A stretch of DNA of 64,000 nt from Glycomyces artemisiae (GTDB lineage: Bacteria > Actinomycetota > Actinomycetes > Mycobacteriales > Micromonosporaceae): NCBI RefSeq assembly GCF_003002955.1, contig NZ_PVTJ01000004.1, forward strand, positions 248,001-312,000, in the 5' to 3' direction. Both the position numbers and the translations under genes were made by a program. Every line of letters begins with the position of its first letter. Position 1 is the first letter of the stretch. Positions 50,998 through 58,450 of the stretch are shown here, one piece after another. The notes below the pieces were generated by a model that searched no databases, was not told where the DNA came from, and saw only the letters and a list, made by a program, of their open reading frames with translations.

Positions 50998-52622
50998 CCG
51001 CCACCGCCGTCGCGCCGCCGAGGCCGGCCGCGCGGCAGGACGAGCCGCGGCCGCAGTTCCGCGGCGACGCCACCGCCCACATGAGCGCGGGCGCCTACCT
51101 CGACTACCGGTTCCGCGAGGCGGTCGTGGAGCACGTCTACTCGCGGCGCGACCTCGCGGTCGCCCCGAGCCCCGGCTGCGATCCGGTCCCCGTGCTGCTG
51201 CACGCCCGCCGCGCCCGCGCGATCGACCTCGCCGAGGACCTGGCGACGGTGGCGGCGCTCGCCGCCTGCATCGCGGTCCCGGGCCCGGACCGGTTCCTGC
51301 TCCTGGCGTGCCTGGCGGCCTGGGCCGTGCCCGCGGTGAAGCTCCACGGCGTCGGCTCCTCGCTGCGGGTCTCGTCGATGCGCCGCCGCCCCAGGCTCGA
51401 CCGCCTCCTGATCCGGATCGAGGAGCGGATCAAGGGCGGCCACATCGGCGGCGCGGTCGTCGCCTTGACGGTGCTCGTCTGGATCGACGTGGTCTCCGGC
51501 GGCGTTCCGGTCTGGGCGGTGCTCGTGGGACTCGTCCTGTGCCGCAGCGCCTTCGAGTGGATCAGGCTCCGCTGCCTGGTCACGGTGCCGGTCCGGACGC
51601 CGTCGCCGCGGCGCCGGAACGGGCGGATCGGCCGCATCGGCGCCGCGGAGCGGTCCGGCCCGGTGGTCTGCCCGCGGAAGTACCGCCGGGACTACCCCGG
51701 GTTCGGCTTCAGGCTGTCGCAGGACCTGTTCTCACTGTCGCTGTCGCAGACCGCGGAGCAGGCCGAACGGGGCGAGATGCAGCCGTTCACCGTTGACGAG
51801 CTGCACGGCCACCTCCGCGCGTCGGTCGAGAAGCAGACCGCGGCGTCGCCGTCCGCATCGGCGCTGCCCGACCTGGAGATCACGGAGCAGTGCTTCGTGT
51901 CCGACTTCCACGTCGGCGGCCCGCAGGCCGACGCGGCGTCCCTGGACGGCGTGGTCCGCAGGGAGCTGCGGTTCCAGGTGTCGACCGCGGAAGGAGGATC
52001 GGTCACCAACTTCTTCACGCGCTTCACGCTCGAAGGCGGGTCGCTGTCGATGTGGTTCTCCCCCTGCGTCATCCCCGACACGTGGCCCGGGTACCACCTG
52101 TACCGCAACGGGCCGATCCGGTGGCGGAGCGCGGCGCTGTGGTGCACGGTCCCGGTCGCGGCGTCGCTCCCGGTGGAGCTGCTGCTGAGCCCGAGCGACC
52201 TGCTCATGCGCGCGGGCCGCGGCATCCGGAACACGGTCCGGGGCCGCCCGGAGCTGACCGGGTGGCAGCCGCCGGACCGCGGCGCGCAGTACGGGGTCAG
52301 GGAGCTCAGCGTCAACCCCGACGCCGAGTACCTCGACCTGACGAAGCCGCTCGTGTACATCCGCATCCTCCGCCGCAGGGTCCTCACCGCGGTGGTGGAG
52401 TTCCTGAAGGAGCGCAACATCGACGCGAGCTCGCTGGAGGAGCAGATCGCGGCGGTCGTCAACTACAACGTGGTCAACAACGGCGAGATGAACACCGGCG
52501 TCCTCGGGCCCGGCCACGTCAGCGTGACGGCGATGGGCTCGAACGCCTCCGTCGTCCAGCACCAGCACCAGGCCGGGCAGCAGCCGCAGCAGCAGCAGGG
52601 CGGCGAGAAGGGAGCGACATGA
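50994..52622 (+). CDS. Membrane protein (about four helices) with the shared Gly-rich C-terminal motif
   Basis: 542 residues from a GTG overlapping the previous stop (GTGA), with GAGGAGGAGG upstream. Two hydrophobic hairpins lie at about 78-118 and 150-190. The rest is cytoplasmic, with a basic linker (about 200-220) and a ~250-residue domain of unknown fold ('DLEITEQCFVSDFHVGG', 'LTGWQPPDRGAQYGVREL'). The C-terminus (500-521) reads 'NTGVLGPGHVSVTAMGSNAS', followed by a His/Gln-rich run. That motif matches the ends of the neighbouring proteins. I recognise no family for the body of the protein. It could be the membrane target or pore-forming partner of the phosphorylase-like protein. Confidence 0.82.
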   Translation: MTATAVAPPRPAARQDEPRPQFRGDATAHMSAGAYLDYRFREAVVEHVYSRRDLAVAPSPGCDPVPVLLHARRARAIDLAEDLATVAALAACIAVPGPDRFLLLACLAAWAVPAVKLHGVGSSLRVSSMRRRPRLDRLLIRIEERIKGGHIGGAVVALTVLVWIDVVSGGVPVWAVLVGLVLCRSAFEWIRLRCLVTVPVRTPSPRRRNGRIGRIGAAERSGPVVCPRKYRRDYPGFGFRLSQDLFSLSLSQTAEQAERGEMQPFTVDELHGHLRASVEKQTAASPSASALPDLEITEQCFVSDFHVGGPQADAASLDGVVRRELRFQVSTAEGGSVTNFFTRFTLEGGSLSMWFSPCVIPDTWPGYHLYRNGPIRWRSAALWCTVPVAASLPVELLLSPSDLLMRAGRGIRNTVRGRPELTGWQPPDRGAQYGVRELSVNPDAEYLDLTKPLVYIRILRRRVLTAVVEFLKERNIDASSLEEQIAAVVNYNVVNNGEMNTGVLGPGHVSVTAMGSNASVVQHQHQAGQQPQQQQGGEKGAT

Positions 52623-52825
52623 GCGAGGAGCACGCGGCCGTCCTCTTCGGGGGCGCGCGGATCGGCAGCGTCCACATCGGCGTCGTCGGGGACGGCGCGA
52701 CCGTGACGATCGGGGCGATGGGCGAAGGCGCCCGCGCGTACTTCGGCCGCGCCGAGGACCTCGGGCCCGGCGGCGGCCGGCACCGCAGGGGCGAGGCGGA
52801 CCCGGCCTCCGGGCGCGGCCGCTGA
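52619..52825 (+). CDS. 68-residue mini-protein made mainly of the shared motif
   Basis: The ATG overlaps the upstream stop (ATGA) and the ribosome site is GGAGCG. Residues 18-42 are 'VHIGVVGDGATVTIGAMGEG' plus a few, the same motif as at the ends of the two proteins encoded upstream. The rest is a short polar lead and a disordered Gly/Arg tail. A free copy of a shared self-association motif would suit a nucleator, cap or decoy for the other two. Its length and coupling make it very unlikely to be a chance reading frame. Confidence 0.75.
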   Translation: MSEEHAAVLFGGARIGSVHIGVVGDGATVTIGAMGEGARAYFGRAEDLGPGGGRHRRGEADPASGRGR

Positions 52826-52839
52826 GTCCGGGCAGCGAG

Positions 52840-52870
52840 AACGGGCGGGGCCTCTGGGGTCCCGCCCGTT
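52840..52870 (+). terminator. Terminator of the three-gene operon
   Basis: aacgggcggg / cccgcccgtt stem with an 11-base loop, followed by GTTTCAGTGT. The stem is the same as at 49168-49204. Confidence 0.75.
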
Positions 52871-52953
52871 GTTTCAGTGTGTCAGCACTGTTCGCGATGT
52901 GTTCTGGTCTTGGTGAAGAGCTCGGGGAGGCCCCCACCGGCCTCCCCGAAGCC

Positions 52954-53307
52954 CTATCCCACCAAATAGAGAAAGGTCTCGGGGGCGCGCTGCGATAAGC
53001 GGAAGCGCGCCGTGTAGATGTCGCCGTCGCGGATCCAGGCGAGCTGGAGCGAGGCGAACATGTCGTCGACGATGTCCTCGTCGGGGAGCCCGTAGTGCTC
53101 GCCGAGGCTGCGCCCGCGGTAGTGCCACAGGAGTCCTGCCTGGACCTGGGCGGCGTCCGCGGTGTGCTTGCCGCAGGAGCGGGCGCAGCGGTAGAGCACG
53201 GCGCCGCTGCGGTCGTACTCGATCGCCATCACCTGCTGGCACATCGAGCTCCGCAGCTTGCCTGCCGCGGCTGCCTGTAGCAACGTCTGCGCCTCAAGAC
53301 GTTCCAT
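52954..53307 (-). CDS. 117-residue protein of unknown function
   Basis: 117 residues if started at ATG 53307. It is rich in hydrophobic/aromatic residues spread evenly, with three Cys in the first half (C22, C43, C47: 'MCQQVMAIEYDRSGAVLYRC' then 'SCGKHTADAAQ'), 'WHYRGRSLGEHYGLPDEDIV' and a C-terminal 'TARFRLSQRAPETFLYLVG'. The pattern suggests a small globular protein, possibly metal binding. I do not recognise it. It is transcribed towards the phosphorylase-like operon and may be independent of it. The long upstream region is AT-rich and contains TGCAT boxes. Confidence 0.55.
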   Translation of the reverse strand: MERLEAQTLLQAAAAGKLRSSMCQQVMAIEYDRSGAVLYRCARSCGKHTADAAQVQAGLLWHYRGRSLGEHYGLPDEDIVDDMFASLQLAWIRDGDIYTARFRLSQRAPETFLYLVG

Positions 53308-53791
53308 ATGGCACCCAACCCCTCTCCGGGCGACGATCGGGCCTCGCCGGAGCGGGGGCCCGGCCAAGCTCTGCACTGGCACTTGTCCGGTTATGAGATG
53401 CGGGACGCCCGTTCGCGACGGCGGTTGCCGGTCCGAAGACCCGGAGGTTTCGGCCCGTTCCGCCCGTCGCTGCCCGAAGCGTCGGTTAGCGGCATTTGAG
53501 TCCGTGACAACGGTCGCATACCTTCTACGGCCGTGTCTATGTGCATTGTCACATTCATCGTAACATGCATCGACACCGGGCAGATGCACGTGCATTTGCG
53601 CGTCCATCCTCCCGTGCAGTCACGGAGTGTAATGTGCGACACTTGATCCGATCGACTACGGGGATGTCGGAATCGTCCGCCTGGGCGGCCGTCTGGTATG
53701 CCCGCGGCACCCGGTTCCACGCCTCCGGCGGTCGATCGAATTGAAAAGAGAATCCGGTCGGACGTACCGGCCACTGGTGGAAGGAATCTCT
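53308..53791. other. 484-bp divergent intergenic region, low GC
   Basis: No frame looks coding. The centre (53520-53640) is the most AT-rich part, with repeated TGCAT boxes. It separates the 117-aa unknown (minus) from the DUF397 gene (plus), so it must contain both promoters. Confidence 0.5.
53541..53595. promoter_or_regulatory. Cluster of TGCAT boxes including a 12-bp palindrome
   Basis: GTGCAT at 53541, ATGCAT at 53575 and the perfect palindrome ATGCACGTGCAT at 53584-53595 lie within 55 bp in the divergent promoter region. It is a candidate operator for a dimeric regulator, perhaps the XRE protein encoded at 54152. Confidence 0.4.
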
Positions 53792-54034
53792 ATGGACAAG
53801 GCACGCAACGGAATCCCGGCTGGGGAGCTCCCCTCGTCGCTGACATGGCGCAAGAGCAGCCGTTCCGGCCCGAACGGCGGCAACTGCGTCGAGCTGGCCG
53901 AACTCCCGCAGGGTGACATCGCCGTGCGCAACTCACGCTTCCCCGAGGGTCCCGCCCTCGTCTACACGGTCGCCGAGATCCGGGCCCTCGTCGAAGGCGC
54001 CAAGGACGGCGAGTTCGACGACCTGATCGCATAA
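53792..54034 (+). CDS. DUF397 small protein
   Basis: 80 residues from an ATG with GGAAGGAA upstream. 'LTWRKSSRSGPNGGNCVELAEL' is the DUF397 core; 'IAVRNSRFPEGPALVYT' follows. DUF397 proteins are the partners of XRE/DUF5753 regulators in Streptomyces (WhiJ/AbaA-type pairs) and influence development. Here it lies 117 bp upstream of such a regulator, in the same direction, whereas it usually follows it. Confidence 0.92.
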   Translation: MDKARNGIPAGELPSSLTWRKSSRSGPNGGNCVELAELPQGDIAVRNSRFPEGPALVYTVAEIRALVEGAKDGEFDDLIA

Positions 54035-54069
54035 GGATCGAGAGACGGAAGCCCAAGGGCTGCACACTC

Positions 54070-54109
54070 ACCCTGGCAGGACCGGCCCGACGGGCTACCC
54101 TGTCAGGGT
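54070..54109. promoter_or_regulatory. Repeated ACCCTG-N-CAGG elements upstream of the XRE gene
   Basis: ACCCTGGCAGG (54070-54080) and ACCCTGTCAGGGT (54097-54109, a perfect palindrome around one base) are 27 bp apart, about 2.5 helical turns, just upstream of the XRE start. Likely operators for autoregulation. Confidence 0.5.
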
Positions 54110-54151
54110 GGGTCCGTTTCCGGCCGATCACCGCGAGAGGAGGTGGCCGAC

Positions 54152-55027
54152 ATGGCCAAGGAAGAGACGCCGACCGGCGCCACCGCCCTGCGGATGATGA
54201 TCGGCGGGCAGCTCCGGCGCCTCCGCGAGGCCGCGGACATCACCCGCAAGGACGCCGGGTTCGAGATCCGCGGCTCCGAGTCGAAGATCAGCCGCATGGA
54301 GCTGGGACGGGTCTCGTTCCGGCTCAGGGACATCGAAGACCTGCTGGTCATGTACGGGATCACCGACCAGGCCGAGATCGAGCGCATGGTCAACCTCTGC
54401 CGCGAGGCCAACCGGCCGAGCTGGTGGCACCCGTACGGCGAGTCGCTGCCCGACTGGTTCTCGACCTATCTGGACCTGGAGAGCGCCGCCTCCACGATCC
54501 GCTCCTACGAGGTCCAGCTCGTCCCGGGCCTGCTCCAGTCCCGCGAGTACGCCCGCTCGCTGCTCATGCTCGGCTACGGGCACACGCCGCTGCGCGAGAT
54601 CGACAACCGGATCGAGCTGCGCATGGCGCGGCAGAAGGTCCTCGACCGCGAGACCGATCCGGCCACACTGTGGACCGTCATCGACGAGGCCGCGCTGCAC
54701 CGGCCCTTCGGCGGCTACGGCGTCATGCGCGAGCAGCTCGTCGCCCTCGCCGAGGCCTGCGACCGCCCCAACGTGCGGATCCAGATCGTGCGCTTCGACA
54801 GCGGCGCCCACTCCGGTGCCGGCGCGCCGTTCACCTGGCTGCGCTTCGCGTACCCGGAGCTCGACGACGTCATCTACATGGAGCACCTCACCGGCGGCCT
54901 GTACCTCGACCGCGACGCCGACGTGGACGCCTACCAGGCGGCGATGGAGCACCTGTGCGTCCAGGCGGCCCAACCGCGCGACACGCAGGACATCATCCAC
55001 GAGATCATCCGCGACCACTACTCCTAG
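54152..55027 (+). CDS. XRE regulator with DUF5753 ligand domain
   Basis: 291 residues from ATG 54152, eight bases after AGGAGG (the in-frame GTG 54143 abuts that site). The N-terminal helix-turn-helix covers about 18-75 ('TRKDAGFEIRGSESKISRME'). The C-terminal DUF5753 domain starts near 95 ('FSTYLDLESAASTIRSYEVQ') and contains 'VPGLLQSREYAR', its hallmark. These WhiJ-like proteins repress developmental or secondary-metabolite genes and are paired with DUF397. It probably controls itself through the repeats at 54070-54109. Confidence 0.93.
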   Translation: MAKEETPTGATALRMMIGGQLRRLREAADITRKDAGFEIRGSESKISRMELGRVSFRLRDIEDLLVMYGITDQAEIERMVNLCREANRPSWWHPYGESLPDWFSTYLDLESAASTIRSYEVQLVPGLLQSREYARSLLMLGYGHTPLREIDNRIELRMARQKVLDRETDPATLWTVIDEAALHRPFGGYGVMREQLVALAEACDRPNVRIQIVRFDSGAHSGAGAPFTWLRFAYPELDDVIYMEHLTGGLYLDRDADVDAYQAAMEHLCVQAAQPRDTQDIIHEIIRDHYS

Positions 55028-55105
55028 TGACCGCCCTCCGGGCGTGGACGTTTCCGTCCGTCCGAAGGAAGTTCACCCCATCGGGTGAGAGTCCCCCTGA
55101 CACGC

Positions 55106-55137
55106 CGAAGGCGCACGGCCGCGGCCGTGCGCCTTCG
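55106..55137. terminator. 32-bp perfect palindrome, bidirectional terminator
   Basis: cgaaggcgcacggccg followed directly by its complement, with no loop, between the convergent XRE and methyltransferase genes. Confidence 0.7.
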
Positions 55138-55146
55138 AATCGCGGA

Positions 55147-55965
55147 TTACGCCTTGTAGCCGATGCCGCCCATCATGATCTTGTGCCACGGTTCGAGGTC
55201 CTCGACCGCGGGCACCTCGCGGTCGGGCTCGCCCGGGAACCAGCGCGGGATGAACTCCAGCTTGTCGTCCACCAGCGGCAGGCCCAGGAAGTGCTCCCGG
55301 ATGCGCTCGGGGGTGCGGATCCAGCCGTTGCCCAGGGACTCCAGGCCGGCCTGCTCGATGGCCTTCTGGAGCGGCTCCCCGGTGTCGACGAAGTCGGTGA
55401 TGAGCAGGTAGGACCCGCTGGGGCAGGCGTCGAGGAGGACTCGCACCCACTCGTCGGGCTGCTCGTCGTCGTGGAAGTGCATGTGGAGGCCCACGACCAT
55501 GAGCCCGACGGGGCGGGTGAAGTCGATGTTCGCCTTCACCTCCTCGTGGTCGAGGATGCTCTGCGGGTCCCGCAGGTCGGCGGTGACGATCGTCGTGGTC
55601 TTGTTGGTGGCGAGCAGGGCCCGGCCGTGGGCGAGCACGATCGGGTCGTTGTCCACGTAGACGACCGTGGCGTCGGGGTTGACGGCCTGGGCGATCTGGT
55701 GGGTGTTCTGCATGGTCGGCAGCCCGGCGCCGATGTCGAGGAACTGGTCGACGCCCTGCTTGGCGATGTACTCGACGCCCTTGCGGAGGCCCTCGCGGTT
55801 GTCGAGGGCGACGTCCTTCGCGTTGGGCACGTACTTCACGTAGGCGTCGCGGCCCTCGCGGTCGGCCGCGAAGTTGTCCTTGCCGCCGAGGATCGCGTCG
55901 TAGACGCGGGCGATCGTGGGCCTGGAGATGTCGAATTCGGGCACGTACTCATCGTTCTCTGCCAT
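55147..55965 (-). CDS. SAM-dependent methyltransferase family protein (Methyltransf_19)
   Basis: 272 residues from the ATG giving 'MAENDEYVPEFDISRPTIAR', with AGAGGCAG upstream. 'ARVYDAILGGKDNFAADREG' is the N-terminal signature of PF04672. The SAM site includes 'FLDIGAGLPTMQNTHQIAQ', and 'VVYVDNDPIVLAHGRALL' has the acidic ribose-binding Asp. 'DFVDTGEPLQKAI' follows. This family is large in Streptomyces-like actinobacteria and often lies beside DUF397/XRE genes, but its substrate is unknown. Both neighbours here fit that association. Confidence 0.9.
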   Translation of the reverse strand: MAENDEYVPEFDISRPTIARVYDAILGGKDNFAADREGRDAYVKYVPNAKDVALDNREGLRKGVEYIAKQGVDQFLDIGAGLPTMQNTHQIAQAVNPDATVVYVDNDPIVLAHGRALLATNKTTTIVTADLRDPQSILDHEEVKANIDFTRPVGLMVVGLHMHFHDDEQPDEWVRVLLDACPSGSYLLITDFVDTGEPLQKAIEQAGLESLGNGWIRTPERIREHFLGLPLVDDKLEFIPRWFPGEPDREVPAVEDLEPWHKIMMGGIGYKA

Positions 55966-56127
55966 GGCGCTGCCTCTTCGTCGAAGGTTCGTTGCGCACA
56001 TCGTACGACCTTGATCACAATGCCGGGCTTCGGGATCACCCCACGAAGTCGCACGAGCACCAATGGGCGCAAGGGAATCGGTGAGCACACCAGGCACATC
56101 GGACGACGGAAGTCGCCTGGAGACGCA

Positions 56128-56157
56128 GCGGGGCCCGGCCTTCCGGCCGGGCCCCGC
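56128..56157 (-). terminator. Terminator after the LCP gene
   Basis: gcggggcccggcc / ggccgggccccgc with a TTCC loop, a perfect 13-bp stem, 14 bp after the stop at 56171. Confidence 0.7.
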
Positions 56158-56170
56158 GCTGAAGACTCCG

Positions 56171-57331
56171 CTACTCCTCGCCGCCGCCGACGAGGTCCGC
56201 GTTCTGCTCGACCCAGGCGCCCACGGTGTCCTCGCGGATCGCGTCCCAGAGGCTCGTCGCCTCCGGGTTGTCGTTCGACGGGTTCTCCAGGTCGTACGAG
56301 TAGACGACCACGGACTCGCCGCCGATGGTGTCCGTGCCGAGGTTCGGCGTGGTCATGAAGACCAGGTCGTCGCTGCGCAGGTCCATGAGGCTGATCGCGG
56401 TCGAGACGACGTTGAACTCGGTGTCGACCTTGACGGCGTCCGACGTGGAGTCGATGAAGCTGGTGAGCGTCGAGCGGCTGGTGAGCACGCCCGCGCTCAG
56501 CGCCGAGTCCATGATGGCCTTGATGAGGTCCTGCTGGTGCTGCATGCGCGCGAAGTCGCCGCGGTTCCACTGCTTGCGCTGGCGCACGTAGTCGAGGGCC
56601 TGCTCCCCGGTGAGCTCGGTGGGGCCCGCGGGGAAGAACATGTGGTCGCCGTGGATCGACTCGACGCCGGGCTCGTCGGTGATGTAGCCGTCGGCGTCGG
56701 CGGCCTCGATGTCGATGGTGACGCCGCCGAGGGCGTCGACGACCTGGACGAGGCCTGCGAAGTCGATCTCGACGACGTGGTCGATGCGGACGCCGGTGAA
56801 CTCCTCGATGGTGAGGACGGTGAGCGGCACGCCGCCCCAGGCGTACGCGGCGTTGAACTTCGCGTCGGACCCGGTGTACTCGGGGTAGTTGCTGGCGTCG
56901 GCGTACTCGGGGATGTGCACGTAGAGGTCGCGCGGGATGGAGACGCCGTACGCCTCGGTCCCGTCCTCGGCGACGTGCATGATGATGTTGGTGTCCGAGC
57001 GGGCGTCGGCCTCGTCGTTGCCCTCGCGGTGGTCGGAGCCGACGATGAGGATGTTCAGGGCCGCGTTCAGCTTCTCGGGGCGGTCCTCGTCGGGGATCGC
57101 TTCGAGGTCGAACGGCCGGTCGAGGTCGGCGTCGGTGGTCTTGGCGGTCGACCAGATCGCGAACCCGCCGCCGGTGGCCGCGATGGAGGCCACGAGGCCG
57201 ATCCCGGAGCCGATGAGGCCCCGCCGGGTCGAGCCGCCGCCGGCCGCCGCGGCGGCGACGCGCGCGCCGCCCCCGCCGCCCGCGGGGGGCACGGAGGCGC
57301 TGCCGCGGTAGTTGGAACCGGAATACGTCAT
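56171..57331 (-). CDS. LytR-CpsA-Psr family wall-polymer ligase
   Basis: 386 residues. A short Gly/Ala-rich cytoplasmic lead, one membrane helix at about 38-62, then the extracytoplasmic LCP domain. Landmarks are 'NILIVGSDHREGNDEADAR' followed by 'SDTNIIMHV', 'YGVSIPRDLYVHIP' with the Arg/Asp pair, 'KFNAAYAWGG' and 'LTGEQALDYVRQRKQ' near 'RMQHQQDLIKAI'. LCP enzymes transfer lipid-linked teichoic-acid-like or capsular polymers to peptidoglycan. It is the last gene of a set that contains an SDR and a polyprenyl phosphosugar transferase, so it probably attaches their product to the wall. Confidence 0.93.
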   Translation of the reverse strand: MTYSGSNYRGSASVPPAGGGGGARVAAAAAGGGSTRRGLIGSGIGLVASIAATGGGFAIWSTAKTTDADLDRPFDLEAIPDEDRPEKLNAALNILIVGSDHREGNDEADARSDTNIIMHVAEDGTEAYGVSIPRDLYVHIPEYADASNYPEYTGSDAKFNAAYAWGGVPLTVLTIEEFTGVRIDHVVEIDFAGLVQVVDALGGVTIDIEAADADGYITDEPGVESIHGDHMFFPAGPTELTGEQALDYVRQRKQWNRGDFARMQHQQDLIKAIMDSALSAGVLTSRSTLTSFIDSTSDAVKVDTEFNVVSTAISLMDLRSDDLVFMTTPNLGTDTIGGESVVVYSYDLENPSNDNPEATSLWDAIREDTVGAWVEQNADLVGGGEE

Positions 57332-57399
57332 GGTGCCAGCTTACGTGGTGTCCGCCCGCGCACCGGATCGCGCACGCGGGGCGGAATATCGGAGAACGC

Positions 57400-58368
57400 T
57401 CAGGGGGCGGTGAGCTTCCCCGCAGCGCGCCTCGCGACGAAGTCGTCGATGGTGGTCTTGAGACCGGCCTCATAGTGGACCTGCGGCTCGTAGCCGAGCA
57501 GCTCGCGGGCCCTGGTGAGGTCGGGGCGGCGGCGCTCGGGGTCGTCGGAGGGCCGGTCGGTGTACTCGATGGCCGAGGACGAGCCGGTGAGCCGCAGGAT
57601 GACTTCGGCCATCTCGCGGACGGTGAGCTCGTACTCCGTGCCGAGGTTCACGGGCCCGTACTCGCCGGACTCCAGGAGCAGCACGAGGCCGGCGACGAGG
57701 TCGTCGACATAGCACAGCGAGCGGGTCTGGGAGCCGTCGCCGTGGATGGTCAGGGGCTCCCCGGCGAGGGCCTGCGAGATGAAGCTGGGGACGACGCGGC
57801 CGTCGTCGGGGCGCATGCGCGGGCCGTACGTGTTGAAGATCCGCACGATCGCGGCGTCGAGGCCCTTGTGGCGGTGGTAGGCCGCGACGGCGGCCTCCGA
57901 GAATCGCTTGGCCTCGTCGTAGCAGGAGCGCACCCCGATGGGGTTCACGTTGCCCCAGTAGGACTCCGGCTGCGGGTGGACGAGCGGGTCGCCGTACACC
58001 TCGGAGGTGGAGGCCATGAGGAAGCGGGCGCCGTCGGCGAGCGCGCGGTCGAGCGCGTGCAGCGTGCCGACGGAGTCGACGCGGAGGATCTCCACGGGGA
58101 GGGTCGCGAAGTCGACCGGGCTGGCCGGGCACGCGAAGTGGAGGACGGCGTCGAAGGGCTCGTCGCCGACGGGGAGGCCCTCGGTGACGTCGGCCTCGAC
58201 GACGGTGAGGCGCTCGTGGGGCTGGAGGTTGGCCTTCGAGCCGGTCACGAAGTTGTCGACAGCGGTCACGTCGCAGCCCTTCGCCAGGAGCGCGTCGACC
58301 AGGTGGCTGCCCACCAGGCCCGCGCCGCCGGTGACGAGGATGCGGCTGCCGGTTCCGTAAGTAGTCAT
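57400..58368 (-). CDS. NAD-dependent nucleotide-sugar SDR (UDP-glucuronate decarboxylase-like)
   Basis: 322 residues from ATG 58368. 'ILVTGGAGLVGSHLVDALL' is the NAD-binding GxxGxxG loop, 'MASTSEVYGDPLVHPQPESY' the Ser/Thr region, and 'SCYDEAKRFSE' holds the catalytic Tyr-x3-Lys. 'NTYGPRMRPDDGRVVPSF' and 'GDGSQTRSLCYVDDLV' match UDP-xylose synthase more than dTDP-glucose 4,6-dehydratase. It would convert UDP-glucuronate to UDP-xylose, though an epimerase role is possible. It lies 83 bp after the polyprenyl phosphosugar transferase gene in the same direction. Confidence 0.85.
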   Translation of the reverse strand: MTTYGTGSRILVTGGAGLVGSHLVDALLAKGCDVTAVDNFVTGSKANLQPHERLTVVEADVTEGLPVGDEPFDAVLHFACPASPVDFATLPVEILRVDSVGTLHALDRALADGARFLMASTSEVYGDPLVHPQPESYWGNVNPIGVRSCYDEAKRFSEAAVAAYHRHKGLDAAIVRIFNTYGPRMRPDDGRVVPSFISQALAGEPLTIHGDGSQTRSLCYVDDLVAGLVLLLESGEYGPVNLGTEYELTVREMAEVILRLTGSSSAIEYTDRPSDDPERRRPDLTRARELLGYEPQVHYEAGLKTTIDDFVARRAAGKLTAP

Positions 58369-58450
58369 CAAGATCCCAGATTATCAGGGTTGGCCTGGCG
58401 TTCACCTGGGCGCAGGCTGTGCATTCGCTCAACGCACGCCCGTGTGCCCG

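Noticed and set aside
50994-52825. The shared Gly-rich motif as a RHIM motif
   Set aside because: The RHIM core (I/V-Q-I/V/L-G) is absent; the pattern is only loosely similar, so I describe it as a distinct motif.
55072-55100. Possible riboswitch or intron fragment in the gap after the XRE gene
   Set aside because: Only a short tcaccc/gggtga hairpin; nothing larger can be supported.
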